A stretch of 57,975 nucleotides of DNA, from the NCBI GenBank assembly GCA_038750655.1, contig JBCDGZ010000030.1, positions 1-57,975 of the forward strand, read 5' to 3'. The stretch comes from JBCDGZ01 sp038750655. GTDB lineage: Bacteria; Bacteroidota; Bacteroidia; Chitinophagales; Saprospiraceae. This document shows, one piece after another, positions 17,061 through 25,088 of this stretch (position 1 is its first letter; each line of letters begins with the position of its first letter). The notes beneath the pieces are model-generated. The model ran no database searches and was not told the DNA's origin. It saw only the letters and a program-made list of their open reading frames with translations. The translations under genes were made by a program, and so were the position numbers.

Positions 17061-18122
17061 CTAATCCTTCACCCGATTAAAGGCCAGGGAGCGAACCATC
17101 CAGTTGGGCAGTGGCTTTTCTGGCTTGCGGTTTTTCAGATTGAGATAGAGGTTAAACTTTTTCAACACCGGTACCTTGTGGGTTTCGACAAATTCGATGA
17201 GCGTGCCGTCGGGGTCTTCGATATAGCTGAAGTGGCCTGCCGCCTCCCCCATATCAAAACTCTCACTACTATCGACCGTAAATTTGAAGCCTTTGGCAGC
17301 GCACAGCTCCCGCATCTCCCTCATCCCGTTGATGTCAAAGCACAGATGGATGTAGCCCAGATCGCCCCAGAAGCGGCCTTCGAAGATCGGTCGGGGCTGC
17401 CGCCCCTCCACCTGGATCAACTCAATCTCGCTCTGCCCCAGCAGCCGGCTGAAGGCCCCAGCGCGCGGCTGGCTATGCTTCAGCAACACCCGGCGAAAGG
17501 TATCTCCCCCACCCGGTAAGCTGGTCCAATCGGCAAAAGTTCCGCGCTTGTCGTAGACCACCTGATCGTAGCCCAAAATATCGGAATAGACCACCCGAGC
17601 CTTGTCAATATCGCTCACGCCGATGCTACAACCGTAGATGCCTCCGGTGACGGCGTTGGTCTTGCGAAACCAGCTCTCTCCGCCAACTACCTCGCAGAGG
17701 TTGCCGTAGAGGTCGCGGACATAGAAATGCGCACGGCTGTCCGGCGCGTACGAAATATCGCTGACCAAATCCAGGCCCTGCGCCTTCATACGACCAAAGG
17801 CCGCCTTGACATCTCGGCTTTTGTAGCGAGCAATGCAAATGCCCGTATCTCCGAGCTGAATATCAAAGCCAGGGGCCTCCGGCTCCCGAGAAGTATACTG
17901 CCAAATCTCCAAGCCGCCGCCGCCCTGCATATTAACAGCCAGAACAGCGTGGCGAGAACGCGGCTCTCCGCCCGTATAAGGCAGCATCAGCCCCGCCTCC
18001 GCCGCCTCATCAAAGATGCGGACATCCATACCGAAGTGACGACGATACCAGGCAAAAGTCTTGTATACGTCAACATTCCCCAGCCCGATTTGCTGGATAC
18101 CACTAATTATAGGTCGTTTCAT
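17061..18122 (-). CDS. Two-domain VOC (glyoxalase/dioxygenase-fold) protein
   Basis: A 353-residue protein with two vicinal-oxygen-chelate modules, about 5-140 (QQIGLGNVDVYKTFAWYRRHFGMDV) and about 155-320 (GVSDIDKARVVYSDILGYDQVVYD, YIHLCFDINGMREMRELC, YIEDPDGTLIEFVETH). VOC proteins bind a divalent metal and act as dioxygenases, isomerases or lyases; the reaction here cannot be told. It is the last gene of the leftward sulfonolipid-like cluster, 8 nt after the acyltransferase-like gene, so translation of the two is probably coupled and its substrate may be a lipid or pathway intermediate (inference). It ends at a bidirectional terminator. Confidence 0.75.
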   Translation of the reverse strand: MKRPIISGIQQIGLGNVDVYKTFAWYRRHFGMDVRIFDEAAEAGLMLPYTGGEPRSRHAVLAVNMQGGGGLEIWQYTSREPEAPGFDIQLGDTGICIARYKSRDVKAAFGRMKAQGLDLVSDISYAPDSRAHFYVRDLYGNLCEVVGGESWFRKTNAVTGGIYGCSIGVSDIDKARVVYSDILGYDQVVYDKRGTFADWTSLPGGGDTFRRVLLKHSQPRAGAFSRLLGQSEIELIQVEGRQPRPIFEGRFWGDLGYIHLCFDINGMREMRELCAAKGFKFTVDSSESFDMGEAAGHFSYIEDPDGTLIEFVETHKVPVLKKFNLYLNLKNRKPEKPLPNWMVRSLAFNRVKD

Positions 18123-18130
18123 GCTTCGTT

Positions 18131-19384
18131 TTATCCTTTAATATTCAGCGTACTGACTTCCACATTCTTGTAAGCTCCTTCCTTGAGCTTGCCAGAGACT
18201 GCATCGAAGGCATCGAGGGTATCCTCAATATCCTGCATGGTATGCGAAGCAGTAGGAATCAAACGCAGTAGGATCATCCCTTTAGGAATGACTGGATAAA
18301 CGACGATAGAACAGAAAATACGGTGGTTTTCGCGCAGATCGTAGACCAGGTTCATCGCCTCTTCTACTGATCCGTGCATATATACCGGCGTCACGCAAGA
18401 GTTGGTATTACCAATATCATAGCCCCGGTCTTTGAGTCCATTTTGCAGCGCATGAACGTTCTCCCAAAGTTTGTTCTTAAACTCGGGTTGCTCTCGCAGC
18501 ATCTGTAGGCGCTTAATGGCCCCCACGACGATGGGCATGGGTACTGATTTGGCAAAAATCTGAGAACGCATATTGTACTTGAGGAAATCGATAATCGCCT
18601 TATCCCCCGCCAAGAAAGCGCCAATACTGGCCATAGATTTGGCAAAAGTAGCAAAGTAGACATCAATATCGTCCTGAACATTTTGCTCCTCCCCTGCTCC
18701 GGCACCTGTCTTGCCAAGCGTACCAAAACCGTGGGCATCATCGACCATCAAACGGAAATTGTACTTCGACTTGAGGGCCACAATCTCCCGCAGTTTTCCC
18801 TGATCTCCGCGCATCCCAAAGACGCCTTCAGAAATCACTAGGATACCTCCTCCTGTCTCTTCAGCGATCTTAGTCGCACTATTGAGGTGTTTTTCCAGAC
18901 TAGCAATATCATTGTGTTCAAAAGCAAAGCGCTTTCCGAGGTGCATCCGCAAGCCATCCACAATACAAGCATGGCTCTCCGAATCGTAAACCACTACATC
19001 ACGGCGCGACAGCAGCGAATCTACCGCTGACATGATTCCTTGGTACCCAAAGTTCACCAGTACCGCTGCTTCTTTGCTCACAAACTCCGCCAGCTGACCT
19101 TCCAACTCATCGTGCAGGTCCGTGTTCCCCGACATCATACGCGATCCCATAGGATAGGCCAGCCCCCAGTCTTTTGTAGCCTGAGCATCCGCCTCCCGTA
19201 CGTCGGGATGATTGCCTAATCCAAGATAGTTATTGATGCTCCAGCAAACGACCTCTTTACCGTTAAATTCCATGCGGTTGGCCAATTCACCTTTGAGTTT
19301 AGGAAAGATCCAGTAGCCTTCGGCAACATCTGCCCAGCGTCCCAGTGCTCCGGGATTTTTTTTAATCCGATCAAAAATATCCAT
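18131..19384 (-). CDS. Alpha-oxoamine synthase, probable cysteate/serine acyltransferase
   Basis: A 417-residue PLP enzyme of the alpha-oxoamine synthase family (serine palmitoyltransferase, KBL, BioF). It shows NNYLGLGNHPDVREA, the Asp-His pair of VDDAHGFGTLGKTGAG, and the Schiff-base lysine at 249 in FATFAKSMASIGAF. These enzymes condense an amino acid with an acyl thioester. In Bacteroidota the close homologues make 3-ketocapnine from cysteate (cysteate C-fatty acyltransferase) or 3-ketosphinganine from serine. The neighbouring cysteine-synthase-like and reductase genes favour the sulfonolipid reaction, but serine palmitoyltransferase cannot be excluded by eye. The start is the ATG at 19384. 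A structured repeat lies between it and the upstream SDR. Confidence 0.85.
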   Translation of the reverse strand: MDIFDRIKKNPGALGRWADVAEGYWIFPKLKGELANRMEFNGKEVVCWSINNYLGLGNHPDVREADAQATKDWGLAYPMGSRMMSGNTDLHDELEGQLAEFVSKEAAVLVNFGYQGIMSAVDSLLSRRDVVVYDSESHACIVDGLRMHLGKRFAFEHNDIASLEKHLNSATKIAEETGGGILVISEGVFGMRGDQGKLREIVALKSKYNFRLMVDDAHGFGTLGKTGAGAGEEQNVQDDIDVYFATFAKSMASIGAFLAGDKAIIDFLKYNMRSQIFAKSVPMPIVVGAIKRLQMLREQPEFKNKLWENVHALQNGLKDRGYDIGNTNSCVTPVYMHGSVEEAMNLVYDLRENHRIFCSIVVYPVIPKGMILLRLIPTASHTMQDIEDTLDAFDAVSGKLKEGAYKNVEVSTLNIKG

Positions 19385-19425
19385 TTTCTCCTATTTTAGT
19401 TGTTCGATTTTGTTTGTTTAATCAA

Positions 19426-19603
19426 GGCGCCTGTGGCGCGGTTGATGCCTTTGGCATTTTGGTCGACGGTGGACGGCGAACGCTGTGGTTTGTAACACGT
19501 CGCGGCTCCGCACTTTTTTCTATTTTTCCGAAAGGCTGTCAACCGTCTACCGTCCACCAGGTCGGCCCTAGGCCGCCCAACCGCTGCTCTCAGCAGCCCA
19601 AAG
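19426..19603. repeat. Structured intergenic repeat, copy A
   Basis: The element contains a GCGCC-TGT-GGCGC hairpin, an ATGCC-TTT-GGCAT hairpin, a long inverted repeat (GGTCGACGGTGGACGG at 19461-19476 against CCGTCTACCGTCCACC at 19543-19558), then CGGCC-CTA-GGCCG and GCTGCT-CTC-AGCAGC hairpins. Copy B at 22460-22652 has the same order of parts and shares blocks such as GGCTCCGCACTT and GCCGCCCAACC. It lies between two genes of one cluster. Confidence 0.8.
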
Positions 19604-19645
19604 GTACCGCGAAAATCCAAGAGATCGTAACAAGCACCCCAGTTT

Positions 19646-20458
19646 TTAGCCCTTCTGCTTATAGTAGTTGCGTTTGAGGATCGTTCCGACGACACCGGGC
19701 AACCAGCGATTCATAAAGGCATTGAGTTTACCCAGGGGGGTAAAGACCTGCTTGAAGCGCCGCCGCTGGATCATGGTGATGATGCGCTCGGCGACGCGTT
19801 CGGGCGATTCGGCCTTGATAAAATCCCGTTTGGGTTGGGGCACAATGCGGCCTTGGGCGTCATAGATCGTCTTCTGGGGGTCGTTTTCGGTGAAGCCGAC
19901 GTAGGCCAGGCCGACGTGGACACCGGCTTCCGCCAGTTCGATCTTCATCGACTCCGCTAGGGCGGTCAGCGCCATCTTGGAGGCCGAATAGGCGGCGTAA
20001 TTGGGAATCCCACGGATGCCCGCTACACTGCCGATGAAAATAACGCTGCCCTTGCTGGCCTTCAGCGCCGGCAGGGCCTGCTGGGTCGGATAGACCGAGC
20101 CGAGCACATTGACATCCATCACTTTGCGAAAAACCTCCGGATTCAAAGACTCGACGGTTCCTTCCATTGAAATACCGGCATTGTTGACCAAAACGTCGAT
20201 CTGACCGTATTGAGCTAGCGTCGCCTCGATCAATGCCTTGCAATCCTCTACGCTGGACACATCGCCGGGAACGGCCAGCATTTCGTAGCCTTCGGCGCTC
20301 AGGGCCTCCCGGGCCTGCTGCAAACGCTGCTTATTGCGGCCATTCAGTACGACGTGAGCGCCGGCGCGGGCCATCTTACGGGCCATCGTCTTTCCGATGC
20401 CCATACTAGAGCCGGTGATGATAATTACTTTATTAGCAAGCGGTCCTGTTGTAGCCAT
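19646..20458 (-). CDS. SDR family oxidoreductase, candidate 3-ketolipid reductase
   Basis: A 270-residue short-chain dehydrogenase from the ATG at 20458; the frame extends only through a TTG. It has the NAD(P) motif TGSSMGIGK (TGxxxGIG), NNAG in VLVNNAGISMEG, catalytic Ser in FIGSVAGIRG and YxxxK in YAAYSASKMAL. The long C-terminal extension and overall text resemble 3-ketodihydrosphingosine reductases. In the cluster it is the best candidate to reduce the 3-keto product of the acyltransferase-like enzyme (inference). It starts 13 nt after the upstream epimerase-like gene. Confidence 0.85.
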   Translation of the reverse strand: MATTGPLANKVIIITGSSMGIGKTMARKMARAGAHVVLNGRNKQRLQQAREALSAEGYEMLAVPGDVSSVEDCKALIEATLAQYGQIDVLVNNAGISMEGTVESLNPEVFRKVMDVNVLGSVYPTQQALPALKASKGSVIFIGSVAGIRGIPNYAAYSASKMALTALAESMKIELAEAGVHVGLAYVGFTENDPQKTIYDAQGRIVPQPKRDFIKAESPERVAERIITMIQRRRFKQVFTPLGKLNAFMNRWLPGVVGTILKRNYYKQKG

Positions 20459-20470
20459 AGGGATCAATTT

Positions 20471-21454
20471 TTAACAATAACCATTGTCTTTTAGCCAGTT
20501 AAAGGACTCTAGGATGGCTACTTCGATGTCTGTTTGCGGCATTTCCAGCTCGCGGACGGCCTTGGCCGCAGTGAAGTAGTGCTCATCGCAGGAGATGCGG
20601 GCCATCGCCAGGCTAACCGTCGGGGCCTTGCCCGTCAGGCGGGCCAGCGCGGTACTGATGCCACCGTAGGCCTTGCTGAGGGCCGGCGGAATGGTGATCT
20701 TCGGGGGCTTCACCCCTATGGTTTCCGCTATTTTAGTGAAAGCTTCTCTGTAATCCATATTGTGGTGCCCGGCGATGTAACACTCCCCTGGGCGGCCCTT
20801 CGTCAGGCCATTGGCGATGGCGACCGCGACGTCTTTGACGTAAACGTAGTTGCGACCACCAACAGCGAAGCCCGGCACTTTTTGTTGGTAGATGGCCAGG
20901 ATCATAGCACCAGCGCCAGGCTTGGAGTCATAGGGGCCGAGCATGAAGGTCGGGTTGATGGTTAGGGCGGGCAGGCCCTCCTCTTGGTGGGCAGCCAATA
21001 CCAGCTGTTGGGCCTCGTACTTGGAGTCCATGTAGTCGAGGCCGTATTTGGCAGATTGGTAGGTGCGGGTTTCGTCGCCGGGTGAAGCCTTGGAGCCGAA
21101 GCCGAAGGAATTGGCCGTGCCGATGAAGATGAAACGCTGTGCTTTAGCCGCTTTGGCCGCCACCAGCATATTGCGTGTACCATCGATATTGACTTTGCGG
21201 ACAATTTCAGAGCGGTTGGGCCAAATATTGGTGTTGGCTGCTGTATGCACCACTGCATGACATCCCGCAAAGGCTTTTTCCAAGTCATCGGCTTGCAAGA
21301 TATTGCCGTAGACCTTTTCGATGGGCAGGCCATCGAGGGATTTGGAGGGGCTGTTAGGCAGCAGGAAGGCGCGTACTTCATGTCCACGCCCTAAAAGCTC
21401 CCGGACGAGATTGCTCCCCAACATCCCATCAGCACCAGTAATTAGTATTTTCAT
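20471..21454 (-). CDS. NAD-dependent epimerase/dehydratase-like extended SDR
   Basis: A 327-residue extended SDR with the N-terminal Rossmann motif ITGADGMLGSNLVRELL (GxxGxxG) and catalytic YxxxK in YMDSKYEAQQ, like dihydroflavonol reductases and 3-beta-hydroxysteroid dehydrogenases. It may act on a hydroxyl or keto group of a lipid, possibly as an alternative reductase in this pathway; the substrate is unknown. Its ATG overlaps the stop of the cupin gene by 4 bp (ATGA), a sign of translational coupling within one operon. Confidence 0.8.
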   Translation of the reverse strand: MKILITGADGMLGSNLVRELLGRGHEVRAFLLPNSPSKSLDGLPIEKVYGNILQADDLEKAFAGCHAVVHTAANTNIWPNRSEIVRKVNIDGTRNMLVAAKAAKAQRFIFIGTANSFGFGSKASPGDETRTYQSAKYGLDYMDSKYEAQQLVLAAHQEEGLPALTINPTFMLGPYDSKPGAGAMILAIYQQKVPGFAVGGRNYVYVKDVAVAIANGLTKGRPGECYIAGHHNMDYREAFTKIAETIGVKPPKITIPPALSKAYGGISTALARLTGKAPTVSLAMARISCDEHYFTAAKAVRELEMPQTDIEVAILESFNWLKDNGYC

Positions 21455-22293
21455 ACCATTGCCAGGGTAGCCTTACGCTGAGCCATATTTTCTTTCATAT
21501 CACTCCAGCGCTGTCCAAGCAGCATATTCATACTTTTATCCACTACAAAATGCTGGGCTACGCTCAATGCGCCTTTTACCTTGGTGTAATTGGTGTGCGC
21601 GCGCAGGCTGAGTGAGAAGCCGCCATCAACGTAGTAGATGTAGTGCCAGCAGTGGCTGGGCATGTAGACGGTTTCGCCGTGCTGTAGCGTAGTTTCGTAG
21701 CCTTTTGCCATTTTGAGGGCTGGATGCTTTTCGTAATCAGGAGCATCCAACATCACCGAACTTTGTACAGTAAAAGGATGCTTGTAGACGAACGGGGACT
21801 GATCGTGGTCAAATAAGATGACTTTCTTACGAGTCTGGAATTGGGTCAGGAAGACGGCCGCGCAATCCAGGTCATAGTGCAAATCTACTTTTGATCCTTC
21901 GCCACCAAAAAACATCAGTGGCAGATTGAGGAAGCCCTTGGTGATGGTAGGGATTTTAATATCATTGACCAGCTCAGGAGCATGGCGGAAAATGTTAAAG
22001 AGGAACATCCGCAGCTCCGTAGGTTCGTTTTGAATCAGGGTCAGGTAATCTCCGAACTTCATCTTCTGCTTGCTGACCAGATAATCCTTGCCGGCCTTGC
22101 GGAAGTCGTTATCAAAGAGGGGGACTTCGATATGGCCATAAGTTTCGCGCATATAGTCGAAGGTCCATTTCTGGGCTGCCGGCCAATCTTTTACAAGATC
22201 AGTAAAGACAACAGGTTTTCCTTTTTTCTGGTATTCCTCAACGAATTCCTCACTCGTTAAGCCAGTACGGCGTTCAATTGGTTGTAAATCCAT
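21451..22293 (-). CDS. JmjC/cupin-8 type Fe(II) oxygenase
   Basis: A 280-residue cupin-like protein of the JmjC (cupin_8) group. The Fe(II) site is visible as H139-Y-D141 in VDLHYDLDC and H217 in MPSHCWHYIYYVDGG; a Lys pair near 156 could bind 2-oxoglutarate. The N-terminus (VEEYQKKGKPVVFTDLV) is typical of the group. Such enzymes hydroxylate proteins or small molecules. Operon position, overlapping the epimerase-like gene, suggests hydroxylation of the lipid product, such as the acyl chain or long-chain base (inference). The start is the ATG at 22293, after a 360-bp gap that contains a structured repeat. Confidence 0.8.
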   Translation of the reverse strand: MDLQPIERRTGLTSEEFVEEYQKKGKPVVFTDLVKDWPAAQKWTFDYMRETYGHIEVPLFDNDFRKAGKDYLVSKQKMKFGDYLTLIQNEPTELRMFLFNIFRHAPELVNDIKIPTITKGFLNLPLMFFGGEGSKVDLHYDLDCAAVFLTQFQTRKKVILFDHDQSPFVYKHPFTVQSSVMLDAPDYEKHPALKMAKGYETTLQHGETVYMPSHCWHYIYYVDGGFSLSLRAHTNYTKVKGALSVAQHFVVDKSMNMLLGQRWSDMKENMAQRKATLAMV

Positions 22294-22459
22294 AGTGGGG
22301 ATGTTAGATAGATGATAATTGATGTAATTTTCTCGTGTGAATGAATCAGCAGGTCTGTCGTAAAGACCTAATTACAAAGGTCTGGAATCAGCTCGGATTG
22401 ACCAACACAGGAAATGGTGATTTTGCGGAGTTGGTTCTCACCTTTTTTGGTGATGGGGG

Positions 22460-22652
22460 GCGCCTTTGGCGCTGGGGTGGACGGTGGACGGTGGACGGTG
22501 GACGGTGGACGGCAAAAGTAATGGTTTGTAGTAAGACGTAGTGGTACGTGGCTCCGCACTTCTTACGTTTCACTACGTAACTCACGGCTGCCGTCTACCG
22601 TCCATCGTCCACCAGGCCGGCCCTAAGCCGCCCAACCAGCAGCCCCCGGCTG
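22460..22652. repeat. Structured intergenic repeat, copy B with heptamer tandem
   Basis: The element contains GCGCC-TTT-GGCGC (22460-22472), then five tandem copies of GGTGGAC (22476-22510). A 23-nt arm (22490-22512) pairs with 22591-22613 with two mismatches. Inside is a second inverted repeat, ACGTAGTG (22536-22543) / CACTACGT (22571-22578). The end has a CGGC..GCCG hairpin and GCAGCC-CCC-GGCTGC, which abuts the stop of the upstream leftward gene. The end hairpin has a different sequence from that of copy A but the same fold. Confidence 0.85.
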
Positions 22653-22653
22653 C

Positions 22654-23685
22654 CTAAGAAATACTCCGCAGGAATTTCCGGAACTTCAACATATACTTAT
22701 AGTTATTTGCCCCGTAGAGGAATCCGGCTTCCTCCATCCATTCATTGTTGAAGATTTTGCCGAGGTAGCGGCTGCCGTGGTCGGGCATAAGGACGACGAC
22801 GACATCATCTTCTTTGAGTTCCTCTTTCATTTTATAGACCCCCTGCATGGCTGCACCACTCGAATAGCCGACAAAGAGGCCTTCCCGTTTAGCCAGCTGG
22901 CGGGCGCGAAAAGCACTGGCCTTATCCGTCACCTTGATGAATCGGTCGATGATGTTGAAGTCTACGTTTTCAGGAATGATGTTCTTACCGACAGCTTCCA
23001 GCTTGTAGGGGTAAATCTCGTTTTCGTCGACCTTGCCCGTTTCGTGGTATTTGGTGAGGATGGATCCGTAGGCGTCGATGCCGATGGCTTTGACATTGGG
23101 GTTTTGCTCCTTGAGGTAGCGGGCGGTGCCGGAGAGCGTACCTCCGGTGCCGCAGGCGGCGAAGTAATGGGTAACTTTGCCCTCGGTTTGCTTCCAAATC
23201 TCGGGGCCAGTAGTTTCGTAGTGGGCCTTGAGGTTAGAGCCGTTGAAGTATTGATTGACGTAAAAAGAATTCTTGATTTTACTGCGCAGCTCTTTAGCTT
23301 TGGAGTAATAAGAGCGAGGGTCATCGGGTTTGACATTGCTGGGACAAACAACGACCTCGGCGCGCATGGCGCGGAGCATATTGAGCTTTTCGTCGGAGAT
23401 TTTGTCTGGAACAGCAAGAATACAGCGGTAGCCCTTGATAACGGCAATCATAGCCAGACTAAAGCCGGTGTTACCAGAAGTGGTCTCAATGATAGTTCCG
23501 CCAGGTTTGAGCAGCCCATCTTTCTCTGCTTGCTCAATCATAAACAGTCCGATGCGATCTTTGGCGGACTGCCCAGGGTTGAAGGCTTCGATTTTAGCAT
23601 ACACGGTCGCCTTTATAGATTTGGCCTTGTTTAGACGGATAATGGGGGTGTTACCTATCGCGTCTAATATACTATCATAGCGCAT
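22654..23685 (-). CDS. PLP-dependent cysteine-synthase family enzyme, candidate cysteate synthase
   Basis: A 343-residue fold-type II PLP enzyme. It has the Schiff-base lysine in PGQSAKDRIG, the phosphate/substrate loop ETTSGNTG, a glycine-rich PLP phosphate loop in CGTGGTLSG, and the C-terminal YSSGAA. It belongs to the cysteine synthase/cystathionine beta-synthase family. In Bacteroidota a cluster-linked member makes L-cysteate from O-phosphoserine and sulfite for sulfonolipids, and the presence of an acyltransferase-like and reductase genes downstream fits that use. Ordinary cysteine or cystathionine synthesis is the alternative. It is the first gene of the leftward cluster; a 360-bp repeat-bearing gap follows. 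Confidence 0.8.
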   Translation of the reverse strand: MRYDSILDAIGNTPIIRLNKAKSIKATVYAKIEAFNPGQSAKDRIGLFMIEQAEKDGLLKPGGTIIETTSGNTGFSLAMIAVIKGYRCILAVPDKISDEKLNMLRAMRAEVVVCPSNVKPDDPRSYYSKAKELRSKIKNSFYVNQYFNGSNLKAHYETTGPEIWKQTEGKVTHYFAACGTGGTLSGTARYLKEQNPNVKAIGIDAYGSILTKYHETGKVDENEIYPYKLEAVGKNIIPENVDFNIIDRFIKVTDKASAFRARQLAKREGLFVGYSSGAAMQGVYKMKEELKEDDVVVVLMPDHGSRYLGKIFNNEWMEEAGFLYGANNYKYMLKFRKFLRSIS

Positions 23686-23978
23686 TGGAATAGTTAGTTT
23701 AGTTTATTTCTGTATGATGGATTTTTCAAAAAAACCACTAGCATATTAACGGTAAAATTAAAATAATAAGGTTTCTTTGAGAAATTTATTATCTATTATT
23801 CTATTTTTAATTCAACTAGTAGGGCACCCAAGGTTTGGTTTCAGCGCTCTAAGAGGTTATGGTTAGCTTGGCTGGGCAGAAATGATTTTCTTAAACATAA
23901 TCATTGCCTGCGAACTTACCAAATTTTACTTCATTAAAAAAGGGTTATATTTGAGCACTCAATACTTATCTGTAGGAT
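23686..23978. other. AT-rich divergent promoter region
   Basis: The 293-bp gap between the leftward cysteate-synthase-like gene and the rightward Nudix gene has no convincing open frame. It must carry the promoters of both; only the Nudix -7 box at 23946-23953 is clear. Confidence 0.5.
23946..23953 (+). promoter_or_regulatory. Bacteroidota -7 box for the Nudix gene
   Basis: TATATTTG matches TAnnTTTG and lies 25 nt before the ATG at 23979. No good -33 TTTG is seen at the expected spacing. Confidence 0.5.
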
Positions 23979-24407
23979 ATGACGAAATTCAGTAAAACCA
24001 TTAAGGTGAGGCTCATCTTGGAGCAAAACGGGGAAATCCTTCTCCTGCAACAGACCAATCAAAACGGAGGAAAATATACCCTGATTGGAGGTACGGTTGA
24101 AGCGGAGGAATTTCCTATCGATGCACTGATTAGAGAAAGCCATGAGGAAGCTGGCATCACTTTATTCCGCGAAAACCTCCGTCTGGTACACACCCTCTTT
24201 AAACGCAAATCCGCCGACCTACGGATCGTCATTTACTTCAAGGCGACCACCTGGAAGGGCCGCATCACCTCCAAGGAGCCCGAAAAGTTTGAAAAGGTCT
24301 CCTGGCATCCCATCGACGAACTGCCCGACTCTACTTCTCCCACCGTACAACACATTCTCCGGCAATACCTCAAAGGCAATATGTATTCAGAGTTCAGTAA
24401 AAAGTAA
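23979..24407 (+). CDS. Nudix hydrolase
   Basis: A 142-residue protein with a complete Nudix box, GTVEAEEFPIDALIRESHEE followed by AGI, fitting GX5EX7REUXEEXGU. Nudix enzymes hydrolyse a nucleoside diphosphate linked to another group, using Mg2+ at the box glutamates. The substrate cannot be told from the sequence. The N-terminus (VRLILEQNGEILLLQQ) is the usual first strand pair. It is a single gene with its own promoter box, ending in a strong hairpin that starts at its stop codon. Confidence 0.92.
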   Translation: MTKFSKTIKVRLILEQNGEILLLQQTNQNGGKYTLIGGTVEAEEFPIDALIRESHEEAGITLFRENLRLVHTLFKRKSADLRIVIYFKATTWKGRITSKEPEKFEKVSWHPIDELPDSTSPTVQHILRQYLKGNMYSEFSKK

Positions 24408-24440
24408 AAGCGCATCATCCCATTCAGAATGATGCGCTTT
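24407..24440. terminator. Bidirectional terminator
   Basis: A perfect 12-bp stem (AAAGCGCATCAT / ATGATGCGCTTT) with a 10-nt loop begins on the last base of the Nudix stop. On the minus strand it is followed by T-rich sequence, so it can also stop the leftward Cys-rich gene ending at 24472. Confidence 0.85.
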
Positions 24441-24471
24441 GAGGTATGCTAAAGCAAATTAACTCATAGGT

Positions 24472-24915
24472 TTAATTTTCCTGCTTCACCAACTTAACGT
24501 TAGAAGTCCCGGCAGTGTTAGCCTTAGTGGACTTACCCTTGGTACAAGCTGCTTTCTTAGCAGTGCAAGACGCCTTCTGAGTGACTTCCGTAGAAACCTG
24601 GGTTGCGTGAGCACTGGAAGGAGAAACGTTAACAAACTTCTGTGATTTAGTGCAGTATTCTACATCGGCATAAGAAACTTTACCGCTCATAGGGCATACG
24701 TCTTTTCTGACATAGCTCACTTTTCCGCTCTTTGCACAAGTTCTAGACTCGATGTTGTCTTCTAGCGTAGCTAATTTAGCAGCAGCTTTGGCAGTAGCAG
24801 CGCAGCAGCCCGCTTTCTCGCCCTTAGCAGCTACACTCTTCTTGCTACATTGCTGTGCATTTGCTGTAAAACAAACAAAACCTAGAAATGTAAATAATAG
24901 GAATAACTTCTTCAT
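24472..24915 (-). CDS. Small secreted Cys/Lys-rich protein
   Basis: A 147-residue protein with a clear signal peptide (1-20, ending ANAQ). The mature part has eleven or so cysteines, including a CC pair, and an internal threefold repeat: CAKSGKVSYV, CPMSGKVSYA and CTKSQKFVNV, each about 10-13 residues apart. The C-terminus is rich in Lys, Ala and Thr. The Cys spacing suggests disulfides or metal binding (for example copper or zinc), but no family is recognised. It has a convincing promoter at 24966-24997 and a terminator downstream, so it is a monocistronic and probably well expressed gene. Confidence 0.75.
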   Translation of the reverse strand: MKKLFLLFTFLGFVCFTANAQQCSKKSVAAKGEKAGCCAATAKAAAKLATLEDNIESRTCAKSGKVSYVRKDVCPMSGKVSYADVEYCTKSQKFVNVSPSSAHATQVSTEVTQKASCTAKKAACTKGKSTKANTAGTSNVKLVKQEN

Positions 24916-24965
24916 GATGATTACTTTTTGAATAAGATTAATGAATACTCAAGAAATAGACCTTT

Positions 24966-24997
24966 CAAAAATATAAAATTTCACCTGTGAACACAAT
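24966..24997 (-). promoter_or_regulatory. Promoter of the Cys-rich secreted protein
   Basis: On the minus strand the -7 box TATTTTTG (24966-24973) fits TAnnTTTG, and ATTG (24994-24997) lies 20 nt upstream at the -33 position. Transcription would start near 24960, giving a leader of about 45 nt. Confidence 0.6.
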
Positions 24998-25088
24998 TCT
25001 GCAATTTCTATTAAATGAACTTTAACGTTTCCTTAATTAATCTTGCGGTCAAAGTGTCGCACCCCTGACTTTATACTGTTTTGAAAGC

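Noticed and set aside
22476..22613. Possible CRISPR array because of regular repeats
   Set aside because: The units are 7 bp and directly adjacent, with no spacers and no cas genes; they form an inverted repeat instead.
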